Shown: positions 7,058-14,479, numbered from the stretch's first letter. The stretch is 17,263 bases of DNA from DAOUEX01 sp034430235 (GCA_964478075.1 CAYZGO010000043.1:1-17263), one strand, 5' to 3'. The notes: generated from the letters alone by a model not told the origin. Program-made: numbers and translations.

Positions 7058-7265
7058 ACTCCCTGCTCCTTGCGCCCTTGACCGGCGCGCTTCCTGACGG
7101 ATGGTCTCGCTCTACAGCTATGTGCACAGACTGAAACGTCGTGAGGCTGCCGTCAGCAACTGTTCCTACTCGCCAGGCTGCACCTGTGCATGATATGGGG
7201 ATTGGTCAGCAATGTGGGAAATCACGTCCAAGCACTGCTGTTGAATACCTTGAGCAGTCGCCTGA

Positions 7266-7451
7266 CTACTGTTTCTTTGGCTCTGCTTTGTCGGCCTCTG
7301 ACTCTTTCGTAACCTCCCCCGAAGTCGCCTGGCGAAGCTCACGGATAGCGTTCCCCAGGTCAGCGCCAACTTCTGGCAGCTTACCCACGCCGAAGATCAA
7401 CACCACGATCACCAAGATGATCACTAGCTCCGGCACACCGATGTGAGGCAT
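7266..7451 (-). CDS. tatA: Twin-arginine translocase subunit TatA
   Basis: The 61-residue protein MPHIGVPELVIILVIVVLIF has one membrane span followed by the diagnostic FGVGKLPEVGADLGNAIREL hinge and amphipathic helix, then a short charged tail. Length and FG-x-x-KLP motif are classic TatA, the pore-forming subunit. ATG at 7451 is chosen because GGAGGGAG lies 5-12 bases upstream; an in-frame ATG at 7475 has no such site. It is the first gene of the tat operon and sits about 55 bases downstream of a strong promoter. Confidence 0.94.
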   Translation of the reverse strand: MPHIGVPELVIILVIVVLIFGVGKLPEVGADLGNAIRELRQATSGEVTKESEADKAEPKKQ

Positions 7452-7508
7452 TTTCTCCCTCCTCAAATAACCCATCTACACACTGCAAGCAGACAAGCTT
7501 TTGAAATG

Positions 7509-7537
7509 ATTATACACCTATGTGCGCTTCTGGTCAA
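7509..7537 (-). promoter_or_regulatory. Sigma-70-type promoter of the tat operon
   Basis: On the minus strand TTGACC (7537-7532) and a perfect TATAAT (7514-7509) are separated by 17 bases. The predicted start near 7502 gives a leader of about 50 bases before tatA. The promoter lies within the gap after the polyferredoxin gene, so tat genes can be expressed separately from it. Confidence 0.8.
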
Positions 7538-7624
7538 AGCAACCAGTCGCCCTTCTCTAGCGCACGATCAGCTTCCACACCCCCCGCCCCAGGTTCAAGG
7601 GTTTCTGGGACAGGCCAGTGGTGG

Positions 7625-9052
7625 TCATGAACTGGGAAGAGAACCAGGGGCATAAACCCTTATCGCCGCTACGCCTTCCACGGGACAGACGTACTCGCAG
7701 AAGCCACACCCGATGCAACGCTCCGGCACTACCTGGGGGAGCATGACCATTATCCCCTCCTTCTCTGCCTCCACTACCTCGATGGCCGCTGTCGGGCACA
7801 TGTCCCTGCAGATCATGCAAGATGTGCAGCGCTCCCGCTCAACCTGGGCGGTGCCGATGACCGCCTTTCTCTTCTCCTCGAGCGATAAGGGAGGGATGGC
7901 CCCGCTGGGACAGACCTGGCCACAAGCGTTACACGAGTAATCGCAATAGCCCAAGCGAGGCACCAGTATCGGCGTCCATATCCCTTCCAAACCCACTTCA
8001 AACAGGGCCAGGTGTAGCGCACTGTTTGGGCAGACTTTGATGCACCGGCCACAGCGCACACATTCGGTGAGGAATTCTTCCTCCTTGGCTCCCGGGGGAC
8101 GAAGCTGATAGGGGTTCTTGCTCTTTAACAAATCCGTATTCAGGAGGCCAACCCCCACCACACCAGTGGCCAAGGAAGCCAGGAGCTGACGGCGGGAGGG
8201 GTCATATTCGTAGCCCCAGCTTAGGCTCCATTCTCCGCCGAAACCTATGGCCCCCACCGGGCAGCGGCCCAAGCAATCCAGGCACTGGATGCACTCGCCG
8301 GCATCGCTGCTGTAGTCTTCCTCGTTGATAATTCCCATGGGGCATTCCGGGACACATTGTTTGCACTGGACGCAGTTCTCCCTGACACTCCGTTTGAGCC
8401 AGGCGACCTTGGAGACCAACCCCAGAAATGCCCCCAGGGGGCAGAGGTAACGGCACCAGAAGCGCTTGGCTAGAAGGTTCAGGCCCAGGATGATCACCAG
8501 CGGCAGAGCAAGGATCGGCTGGATAAGAGGTTGGCTTTGGGAAGAAGCGGCGATCACTGGTTGGATGGCGGGATATATCGCGCCGGCCAGGGGGCGCAGA
8601 AGGATGGTTACGGGGTCCAAGAAGATCAGGCTGAGGTTAGCGAGGAGAGCAGCGAAGATGATGATAAATAGTAGAAAATGCTTGGCTTGGCGGAGCCCCT
8701 GGGGGATAGCCTTCCTGACATTGGGGCCGAAGAGGTCGAGGATCGTCCCCAGGGGGCAGAGCCAGCCGCACCAGAACCTCCCCAGGGCCAGGGTGGCCAG
8801 CAGGGTGATGATGGCCGGGGCGAAGGTGGAGATCGTCCTCCTGGCGGCCAGCATGGAGCCTAGGGCCAGAAGCGGGTCGAGGCGGGCGAAGAGGTTGACC
8901 GGGATCGGCGATGCTACTTCCCACATCGTTCTAACGAAGAGGTACAGGAACAGAGCTAGGGCTAAATACTGGATGAGTTGGCGCAAGCGTCGAAGGTTTT
9001 GCCATCGCCGCCGCACTTGCCGCCATTGTTCTCGTTCTTGTCGAGCGCTCAT
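7625..9052 (-). CDS. NapH/NapG-like membrane polyferredoxin
   Basis: A 475-residue iron-sulfur membrane protein, likely an electron carrier for the oxidoreductase encoded just upstream. Residues 28-42, 74-92, 125-147 and 178-196 are hydrophobic spans. The NapH-type motifs CGWLCP (Cys95, Cys99) and CRYLCP (Cys200, Cys204) follow spans. Then come six ferredoxin motifs CxxC(x2-3)CxxxCP at about 227-237, 254-264, 331-341, 370-381, 409-419 and 446-456, enough for up to six [4Fe-4S] clusters. Between the second and third pair lies SRRQLLASLATGVVGVGLL (286-304), which looks like a twin-arginine signal and hydrophobic anchor, as in NapG. So the protein resembles a NapH-NapG fusion. The ATG at 9052 is preceded by AGGACGG. 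It is 117 bases after the oxidoreductase gene, with a strong hairpin between. The redox partner is inferred. Confidence 0.88.
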   Translation of the reverse strand: MSARQEREQWRQVRRRWQNLRRLRQLIQYLALALFLYLFVRTMWEVASPIPVNLFARLDPLLALGSMLAARRTISTFAPAIITLLATLALGRFWCGWLCPLGTILDLFGPNVRKAIPQGLRQAKHFLLFIIIFAALLANLSLIFLDPVTILLRPLAGAIYPAIQPVIAASSQSQPLIQPILALPLVIILGLNLLAKRFWCRYLCPLGAFLGLVSKVAWLKRSVRENCVQCKQCVPECPMGIINEEDYSSDAGECIQCLDCLGRCPVGAIGFGGEWSLSWGYEYDPSRRQLLASLATGVVGVGLLNTDLLKSKNPYQLRPPGAKEEEFLTECVRCGRCIKVCPNSALHLALFEVGLEGIWTPILVPRLGYCDYSCNACGQVCPSGAIPPLSLEEKRKAVIGTAQVERERCTSCMICRDMCPTAAIEVVEAEKEGIMVMLPQVVPERCIGCGFCEYVCPVEGVAAIRVYAPGSLPSS

Positions 9053-9092
9053 GGGAACCGTCCTAGGCTTTCAAACTAAAAGGGCAAGCGAA

Positions 9093-9128
9093 AGGCCCCA
9101 ACCTGATGGAGATACCCGGTTGGGGCCT
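9093..9128 (-). terminator. Strong hairpin between oxidoreductase and polyferredoxin genes
   Basis: AGGCCCCAACC (9093-9103) and GGTTGGGGCCT (9118-9128) form a perfect 11-bp GC-rich stem with a 14-base loop. On the minus strand it is followed by TTTCGCTTGCCCTTTT, a poor but T-rich tail. It may be a partial terminator that lowers expression of the downstream gene, or an mRNA stabiliser. Confidence 0.65.
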
Positions 9129-9169
9129 CAAGCGCGTCCTCCGAACTCATTCCGTTCTCGCCCCTATCT

Positions 9170-11407
9170 CTACTTTGCCCAGGCCAGTCCCAGCTCTTCG
9201 AGCTTGGCGTCGGTTGGCACGCCTTCGCTGTCCCAACCCCGCTTCTCGTAGTAGACTGGGAGCATCTCAGGGATAGGACAGACGCTGCCAGCCGTGGGCT
9301 GCTTCTCTATCGTCCCGTGGGGCGGGACCTCCACTGGCAGCGGTAGGGCTGCCTTCGCCTCTGCCGAGTAGATCTCGTTGGGCATCGGCTCCTCCTCCAG
9401 GCGAGGGGGCAGGCGGTCATCGTCCTTCGTCAGTCCCTCCCGGATGTTGAAGAGCTTCTCCAGGTTCCAGACCCTCTCTCCCACTTTCAGGATGTCTTCG
9501 GCTGCGTAGTCAATGCCCGTCACCGCGGACAGCGTTCTGGCGTAATCGCCAGCTCCAATGGCGAAGACGGTGAACAGGCACTGGTCCAAACAATCTATGG
9601 CGGCGGTGAGGTTCTGGAAGACCAGAACGAGGCCGGTCTTGTCACCGTCCTTTGCCAACCTGTACTCCGCCGTGGGCTCGGGGATATCGGGCGGCGAGAA
9701 CCCAACGTAGCGGCCAAGAATCTCTGCGGCTATCAGGTAGGCTCGCACGTGGCACGCCCCCCTGTTCGAGGTAGCGTAGGCAAGCCCCTGCGCCAGGACG
9801 CCACGGGCGTCGTAGGCCGGGAACTCGAGGCTTTTCACGGACATAGAGAGCTCAGGGCGGCCACACTTATTCGCTAGCCTCTTCGAGCCCTCACCCAGCT
9901 CGGCGCCTAAGCCTTCCCTGGAAGCGATCTTGCTGACGAGCTCGACCATGGCCTTCCCGTCGCCGAAGGGGTTGTCCCCCTTCGCATATCCTACCTCGGA
10001 GAGGTCCAAGGCTCCCTTCTCGCACAGCTCGAAGGCACAGGCTATGGTGGACCCGGTGGAGACGGTGTCCAGCCCGAGCTCGTTGCAGAGGTAGTTCGCC
10101 TCCATTATGGCGAATATGTCGTCCACTCCGCACGTAGCGCCAAACGCCCAGGAGGTTTCGTACTCTGGCCCCTCGCCCGCACCTATGGTGACATAGTCCG
10201 GGCGTGGTTCAGGAATGCTCGTCACCCTGGCACAGTGCATGATGCAGGTGCGGCAGCATCCTCTCGTCGTGGTGAGGGTCGCGGGCACCCCCGACACCTC
10301 GCCCTTCATCGCCTCTCCGCCCGTCTTGCTGGCCTCTTTGAACATTCCCCACTGGAAGTTGCACGTGGGGAGAAGGCCAGCTCCGTTGATTATGTTGTTC
10401 AAGACGGTCGTGCCGTAGGTCGGCAGGCCAGTTCCGCACACGGGGTCGCTGCGGATCTTATCGAACTCTTCCCTGATGGCGGCTGCCAGTTCTCCCGGGT
10501 TGGCGACCGGGATTTCCAGCGTCCCGCTGGCGGCGATGGCCTTGAGGTTCTTCGACCCCATGACCGCGCCCCCGCCATCCCTCCCGCAGGCCCTGCCATA
10601 TCCCAGCTCATCCGCGTCGTTGATGACGCAGGCGACTCTCACCAGTTTCTCCCCCGCTGGCCCGATGCAGGCGACCTTTGTCCCCGGCTTGCCGATCTCC
10701 TCCTTGATGGCGGCTGTGGTCTCATAGGTTCCTTTGCCCCACAGGCCCTTTCCGTCCTTGATCTCGGCCTTCCCATCCTCGACCCAGAGGTAGACTGGGC
10801 TATCTGCCTTGCCCCTGATGATTATGGCGTCGAAGCCAGCGTGCTTCAGCACATCGCTCCAATCGCCTCCGGAGTGGGAGTCGAAGATCAACCCCCGGGT
10901 GTCCTTGCCAGCCGCTGGGCGGCCCAGGGGGGATTTCGACACCAGGTTGAACCTTCCCGAACTGGACACGCTCGTTCCGGTCAACGGGCCAGTGGCGAAC
11001 ACGAGGACGTTCTCGGGGCCGAGAGGATCCGTATCCGGCCCAACGGCATCGTAGAGTATCCTGACCCCTAGCCCCCTGCCGCCGATGTAGTCCTTGTAGT
11101 CGGGACATACTTCGTCGAGGCCTTTGATCTCGACCTTTCCGGCCGTCAGGTCAACGTCGAGCACCTTGCCCGTCCAACCATAGAATTTCGGCGCGGGGAC
11201 CGGCGTGGGGGTCGGCTTAGCGGCGGGTGCAGGAGTAGGCAGGACAGGTGTAGGCGTTGGCTTCGGGGCGCAAGCGGCAAGGGCCTCCGCCGCCCCCAGG
11301 GACAGGCCCAGGAGGGCCGCATAGTGGAGGAAATCCCGCCGGGTTATCTTGCCCTGGCGCAGTTGCTCCTGCAGTTCAGAGATCCGTCCGTGTAGCTCTT
11401 TTTCCAT
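9170..11407 (-). CDS. Exported aldehyde ferredoxin oxidoreductase family lipoprotein
   Basis: The body is a full AOR-family tungsten/molybdenum bis-pterin enzyme that oxidises aldehydes or related substrates. The N-terminal domain has GWTGKVLDVDLTAGKVEI, YIGGRGLGVRILYD and ATGPLTGT. The cofactor segment is GRDGGGAVMGSKNLKAI, then the cluster motif CRTCIMHC (Cys385, 388, 392), with Cys610 in DCLDQCLF as likely fourth ligand. DxxGL-type pterin motifs show at NELGLDTVS and IDCLDQC. Unusual is the N-terminus: ITRRDFLHYAALLG (residues 21-34) is a Tat signal and ends in the lipobox LAAC with Cys46, followed by a Thr/Pro linker to about 75. So the enzyme is probably exported folded and lipid-anchored; known AORs are cytoplasmic. 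ATG at 11407 follows GAGGAG. Length 745 exceeds typical AOR (about 600-620) by the signal, the linker and a C-terminal tail. Substrate unknown. Confidence 0.93.
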   Translation of the reverse strand: MEKELHGRISELQEQLRQGKITRRDFLHYAALLGLSLGAAEALAACAPKPTPTPVLPTPAPAAKPTPTPVPAPKFYGWTGKVLDVDLTAGKVEIKGLDEVCPDYKDYIGGRGLGVRILYDAVGPDTDPLGPENVLVFATGPLTGTSVSSSGRFNLVSKSPLGRPAAGKDTRGLIFDSHSGGDWSDVLKHAGFDAIIIRGKADSPVYLWVEDGKAEIKDGKGLWGKGTYETTAAIKEEIGKPGTKVACIGPAGEKLVRVACVINDADELGYGRACGRDGGGAVMGSKNLKAIAASGTLEIPVANPGELAAAIREEFDKIRSDPVCGTGLPTYGTTVLNNIINGAGLLPTCNFQWGMFKEASKTGGEAMKGEVSGVPATLTTTRGCCRTCIMHCARVTSIPEPRPDYVTIGAGEGPEYETSWAFGATCGVDDIFAIMEANYLCNELGLDTVSTGSTIACAFELCEKGALDLSEVGYAKGDNPFGDGKAMVELVSKIASREGLGAELGEGSKRLANKCGRPELSMSVKSLEFPAYDARGVLAQGLAYATSNRGACHVRAYLIAAEILGRYVGFSPPDIPEPTAEYRLAKDGDKTGLVLVFQNLTAAIDCLDQCLFTVFAIGAGDYARTLSAVTGIDYAAEDILKVGERVWNLEKLFNIREGLTKDDDRLPPRLEEEPMPNEIYSAEAKAALPLPVEVPPHGTIEKQPTAGSVCPIPEMLPVYYEKRGWDSEGVPTDAKLEELGLAWAK

Positions 11408-11631
11408 CTTCACATCTCCTCTTTCTACTAGTTCGTGCACAGATTGCTAAACGTATCTCAGCAAATCACCGTATGAGAGAGGGAACTTGCGCTTAGCTAT
11501 TGATGCAGTGCTCTGTAATTCCGGAAACTCTGGACAAACGCAAATCCCTGTGAACCTTTCGGAAATCTACTTGATATGCACCACCCCCTCTCCAAGTTGT
11601 GGGTCGGCAAGGATGCCAGACACTCACTCCA
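11408..11631 (-). other. Leader segment between terminator and oxidoreductase start
   Basis: About 224 bases with no convincing gene. A TTGCT/AGCAA inverted pair lies near 11441-11461 and the ribosome site GAGGAG is at about 11414-11419. A weak second promoter (TTGCGT, then AATTAC after 17 bases, around 11517-11545) cannot be excluded. Confidence 0.35.
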
Positions 11632-11767
11632 ACGAAAAAGGAGGCAATCGCTCAGCCGTCACAGCGGCCAAGAGATCTGCCTCCTTTGCAAACACGGCAG
11701 GCCCAGGGATTGCTCCCTGCACCCTAACGCCCGGTCCTCCCATAGGGAGAAGACGGGTCGGAGGACC
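11632..11767 (-). ncRNA. Structured leader with terminator (candidate attenuator or riboswitch)
   Basis: Reading the minus strand toward the oxidoreductase gene, three hairpins occur in order. The first is GGTCCTCC/GGAGGACC (11767-11760 with 11740-11733). The second is CAGGGA-GCAA-TCCCTG with a GNRA loop (11719-11704). The third is a long rod, AAAGGAGGCA...TGCCTCCTTT (arms 11687-11678 and 11646-11637), with an inner GCCG/CGGC stem, ending in a T-run: an intrinsic terminator. It lies between a good promoter and the start codon. I cannot match it to a known riboswitch class; a molybdenum/tungsten-cofactor sensor would make sense for this gene, and a free small RNA is the alternative. Confidence 0.6.
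11637..11687 (-). terminator. Intrinsic terminator inside the oxidoreductase leader
   Basis: On the minus strand AAAGGAGGCA (11687-11678) pairs with TGCCTCCTTT (11646-11637), followed directly by further T's (to 11635) . The inner part also pairs (six of seven positions of ATCTCTT with GAGCGAT, then GCCG/CGGC), giving a rod of about 20 bp. It lies about 230 bases before the oxidoreductase start and about 120 bases after the predicted transcription start. Confidence 0.75.
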
Positions 11768-11811
11768 TTCCTACAACGTTGCATAGTGAAACGCGAAGTT
11801 GATCTAGTTGT

Positions 11812-11839
11812 ATAATAGACATTTGTTGATATTTGTCAA
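11812..11839 (-). promoter_or_regulatory. Promoter for the oxidoreductase leader
   Basis: On the minus strand TTGACA (11839-11834) is followed after 16 bases by TATTAT (11817-11812), or after 17 by ATTATA. This is a good sigma-70 match in an AT-rich patch. The predicted start is near 11804, giving an untranslated leader of about 400 bases to the ATG at 11407. Confidence 0.7.
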
Positions 11840-11979
11840 ATTATCGAACTGGAGTTTAGGCAAAACTCAAGGGCGCAAAGCGAAGGGATAACGCTCAAGA
11901 GCAGAAAGCAAAGCCATGGTTCGCAAGAGACGACTTATGCCTGCGAGGAGGAGATAAGGGCCACCCTACTGGGCGTCAA
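11840..11979. other. Gap after the HAD-like gene
   Basis: No gene is seen. A GTTT-AGGC-AAAAC near-palindrome lies at about 11855-11867, without a clear T-tract, so I do not call a terminator. Confidence 0.3.
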
Positions 11980-12930
11980 CTACTTGCGCTTGCCGCTACT
12001 TGGAAAGAGGCGCAGGAAAGCGCGTAGAGACACGGCCACCACTGCCATGCCAGTGAGAATGAACAGCAGGCCGCGTATGGGCCGGGGAATGAACTGTAGA
12101 GTCAGATACCAGACAAACTCCGGAAAGGGCTGCACACGATACAAGTGCGTCAGAAGATAGGCAATGCCGAGGCTCAGCCACACGCCGCCCAGCATGAACA
12201 GCAGCAGCCATTGCCGGACACGGCGACTCAACTGCGGCATACCTGCCAGCAGAGGAACTCTGGCCCCAGGCACAGGCGACAGTAGTCTCAACGCAGGCGT
12301 GAACTCTGGCACCTCCCCTGCTGGCGCCATTTCCGCAAACTGCGAGATACGCGATACCTGGCGTGCATGGCCCCAGTGTTTGTTGGCCCTCTCTTCACAT
12401 AATACATACTGGACCGCTGACTTGAAGTCACAGGCGATGGGAAAGCCGCGCGGCTCTGGCTGATGGCCATCGTACAAATCGCCAATGCTGTGCTCGTTCA
12501 AGATCAGCATGGGGCGGCAGCCCACTTCATATGCCAGGACCACATCGTTAGGCTCGTCGCAAAGCAGATAGCACTCGTCAAGCCTGAGGTCGAGCTGAGC
12601 AGCTGCGGCGTACAGAAAGCCGGGATACGTGCCCCAGCACCCACAGTTGTCCTCGGGGCGGTGCGGGCAGTGCAGTACAGCGTCAATCTGTCCCCCGCCA
12701 TCACGGACCAGGCCCAACACGCGCTGTGTCACTTCTCCATCTGTTGCTGCCAGGGTCTCAGCTGTTGTGCCGCGAGGCAGCGGGTCTAGCACGATGATGT
12801 ACAGCTCGCGCGCAGTCAAAGAGCACAGCCCTTCTTGAACACCAGCGCGGAGCTCTATCTCGCCTGTTCGGCGAGATTGGGCAGATGGGCCTAGCAGCAG
12901 ACAATCTCGTTTGATGAAAACCGCTTTCAA
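11980..12930 (-). CDS. Degenerate HAD-IIIA (GmhB-like) protein with membrane tail
   Basis: The N-terminal 185 residues resemble the HAD phosphatases of histidinol/heptose-bisphosphate (GmhB) type. The zinc motif CPHRPEDNCGC (Cys88, His90, Cys96, Cys98) is intact. The catalytic motif, normally DxDG, reads KRDC at residues 7-10: the nucleophilic Asp is Lys7, the second Asp9 is kept, and Gly is Cys10. The late motif is CDEPNDVVLA (124-133) instead of GDxxxD. It is therefore probably not an active phosphatase. Residues 240-261 and 286-308 are membrane spans, an unusual addition. The start is TTG at 12930, with GGGAG about 8 bases upstream. It lies 73 bases after the KRWI-repeat gene on the same strand and may belong to that operon. 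Its binding partner or ligand is unknown. Confidence 0.75.
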   Translation of the reverse strand: MKAVFIKRDCLLLGPSAQSRRTGEIELRAGVQEGLCSLTARELYIIVLDPLPRGTTAETLAATDGEVTQRVLGLVRDGGGQIDAVLHCPHRPEDNCGCWGTYPGFLYAAAAQLDLRLDECYLLCDEPNDVVLAYEVGCRPMLILNEHSIGDLYDGHQPEPRGFPIACDFKSAVQYVLCEERANKHWGHARQVSRISQFAEMAPAGEVPEFTPALRLLSPVPGARVPLLAGMPQLSRRVRQWLLLFMLGGVWLSLGIAYLLTHLYRVQPFPEFVWYLTLQFIPRPIRGLLFILTGMAVVAVSLRAFLRLFPSSGKRK

Positions 12931-13003
12931 ATCAGTTCTCCCATACTTTTAGTCTCACGATCCAGCTTTCAGTACCTGTGCCCCCGTCGAGGCAGGGCTT
13001 TGG

Positions 13004-13780
13004 TTAGAGCTGCGGCGGCGGGCCAGCGTCTTCGGGAATGGGTGGGCCATCGGGAATCTCCCGCAGATAGTCGCGTGGCACAAAGCGCACGTCCTCCCAC
13101 ACGTGGCCCTCGGCCATAAAGGTGTCAATATCCTTGATCCATCGTTTCTCCTGGTTCTCCAGCCGGTAGATGTGGGGGCTATCGTCACACTTGAGGAGCA
13201 CGTGTATGGGCCGACCTTTCTCGAACTTGGCCAGGAACTGGTCCTCGACGAGGTGCACATCGCCCCACTGCAGACCCAGGTGCTCGAAAGCATCCAGGCT
13301 GCTGATCCAGCGCAGTTTGTCATCTTCCAACTTGAAGATCTCCGGGCCGCTGCCTTTCAGGATCAAGCCCTCGCGGATGATGAGCGCGGCCGAATCAGGC
13401 ATGATGCGGGCCAGGCTGACGCCATGGCGAGTTACAGGCACGTTGACCAGAAGGATCAGGACGGCAATCAGAACCAGCAGGCGGGACAGCGTTTTGTCCA
13501 GGTTGATACTGGGCAACAGGGGTGGCGGCTCCCGCCCCTCGTCGCCAGGACCAGGTTTGGGTCGTGGCTGCCGACGGATGGGTTCTTTGATTGCTGCTGG
13601 CGGGGCAGGACGCCGGGGTTGCGTTGTTCGAGGTGGCGGGGGTTGCGACACCGGTGGTTTGGATTCTGGGCTGAGGGACTGTGTCCGTCGGGCGGCCTGA
13701 CGCTCAAGCAGGGCGTCTAGCAGCAGGTCGAGGATCTGATTGGCCGTAGAAGGTTTGCCGGCGGGGGGTTGATTGGACAT
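13004..13780 (-). CDS. Proline-rich membrane protein with two KRWI-type repeats
   Basis: I do not recognise a named family. Residues 1-30 are a helix-prone N-terminus, 38-90 a Pro/Arg/Lys-rich linker, and 100-116 one hydrophobic span. Outside it lie two similar 40-residue repeats: residues 139-178 (PEIFKLEDDKLRWISSLDAF, then W-x-D-V) and 195-234 (PHIYRLENQEKRWIKDIDTF, then W-x-D-V). Repeats of this I/Y-x-L-x(3-4)-K-RWI-x-F-x-W-x-V type occur in surface or exported proteins of several bacterial groups, so the C-terminal part probably faces outward. ATG at 13780 follows TAGGAGGCGG. It starts 9 bases after the stop of the multi-pass membrane gene, so they are surely co-transcribed. Confidence 0.8.
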   Translation of the reverse strand: MSNQPPAGKPSTANQILDLLLDALLERQAARRTQSLSPESKPPVSQPPPPRTTQPRRPAPPAAIKEPIRRQPRPKPGPGDEGREPPPLLPSINLDKTLSRLLVLIAVLILLVNVPVTRHGVSLARIMPDSAALIIREGLILKGSGPEIFKLEDDKLRWISSLDAFEHLGLQWGDVHLVEDQFLAKFEKGRPIHVLLKCDDSPHIYRLENQEKRWIKDIDTFMAEGHVWEDVRFVPRDYLREIPDGPPIPEDAGPPPQL

Positions 13781-13789
13781 ATCCGCCTC

Positions 13790-14479
13790 CTATTTCACCA
13801 TAAAGAAGCCGAGCATCTCGCCCAAACTGACCAAGATATTGGTGTAAAAGTTGCCGCCCAGTTGGCGGAACAGCTCAAACTTCATGCTCGGCGCGCCGAT
13901 AAACGGTCGCAGCGTCCAGGCCATCTGGCTGCCCACGAAAGCGTAGAGCATAATCCAGAGCCGGACTATGTTGCGGCGGGCCCCCGCCCGTTCCCTGCCT
14001 GCCGCCGAGACGATCCTCATCCCCTGGCTCAGGAACAGCACACCCATCCAGCCGGCGATGGCACAGATTCCCACATTGAGCAGCTTGAAGAACTGGTAGC
14101 CACTTGTGGTCAGCAGGAAAAAGAGCATGACGGGCGTAAAGCTGAGGAGCAGTACTGAAGTCACTGTGATGGCCGTCAGAATAAGGGCAAAGTTCTGCGT
14201 CAAGCTCTGGTTGGAGCCAAAGAGCACGTTGAAGAAGTAAAGCGTTGGCGAGCAGACGACCAGCGTCGCCAGGAACAGGATCGGCAACTTGGCCGCCGAA
14301 CTCAACGCCTGCCACAAGCTGTGCGTTGAACCGAGCACCGCCCCGTAAAGCGCTAGAAACATGATGCTGGAAACGAGCATGGCCCGCATCTTCTCGCGCA
14401 GACCTACCCCGTCACGAATCTCGATGAAGAAGTGGTGGCGGTTGCGAAGGATGGTCTCGATGACTGCCAGATCTTTCAT
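13790..14479 (-). CDS. Multi-pass membrane protein of unknown function
   Basis: A 229-residue protein with about five to six hydrophobic segments at roughly 33-50, 65-88, 96-123, 132-152 and 172-192. It begins MKDLAVIETILRNRHHFFIE, a basic helix, and has a distinctive GSQMAWTLRPFIGAP stretch at about 183-197 that looks like a conserved signature, although I cannot name the family. ATG at 14479 is chosen because GGAGAGGAGG lies upstream; a longer frame reaches 14608 but overlaps the HAAS gene. It sits between the HAAS gene (47-base gap) and the KRWI-repeat gene (9-base gap). No transporter or enzyme motif is visible. Confidence 0.82.
   Translation of the reverse strand: MKDLAVIETILRNRHHFFIEIRDGVGLREKMRAMLVSSIMFLALYGAVLGSTHSLWQALSSAAKLPILFLATLVVCSPTLYFFNVLFGSNQSLTQNFALILTAITVTSVLLLSFTPVMLFFLLTTSGYQFFKLLNVGICAIAGWMGVLFLSQGMRIVSAAGRERAGARRNIVRLWIMLYAFVGSQMAWTLRPFIGAPSMKFELFRQLGGNFYTNILVSLGEMLGFFMVK

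Noticed and set aside
8466..9251. 261-codon plus-strand frame opposite the polyferredoxin gene
   Set aside because: Arg-rich shadow frame with no domain or ribosome site, and it overlaps a well-supported gene.
10235..11071. 278-codon plus-strand frame opposite the oxidoreductase
   Set aside because: Shadow of a high-GC gene; the minus-strand AOR is unequivocal.
11632..11767. T-box leader
   Set aside because: The conserved antiterminator box AGGGTGGNACCGCG is absent (the nearest is AGGGTGCAGGGAGC) and the gene downstream is not a tRNA-linked one.
13103..13720. 205- and 176-codon plus-strand frames opposite the KRWI-repeat gene
   Set aside because: No ribosome site or recognisable content; the minus frame has a strong site, a membrane span and internal repeats.
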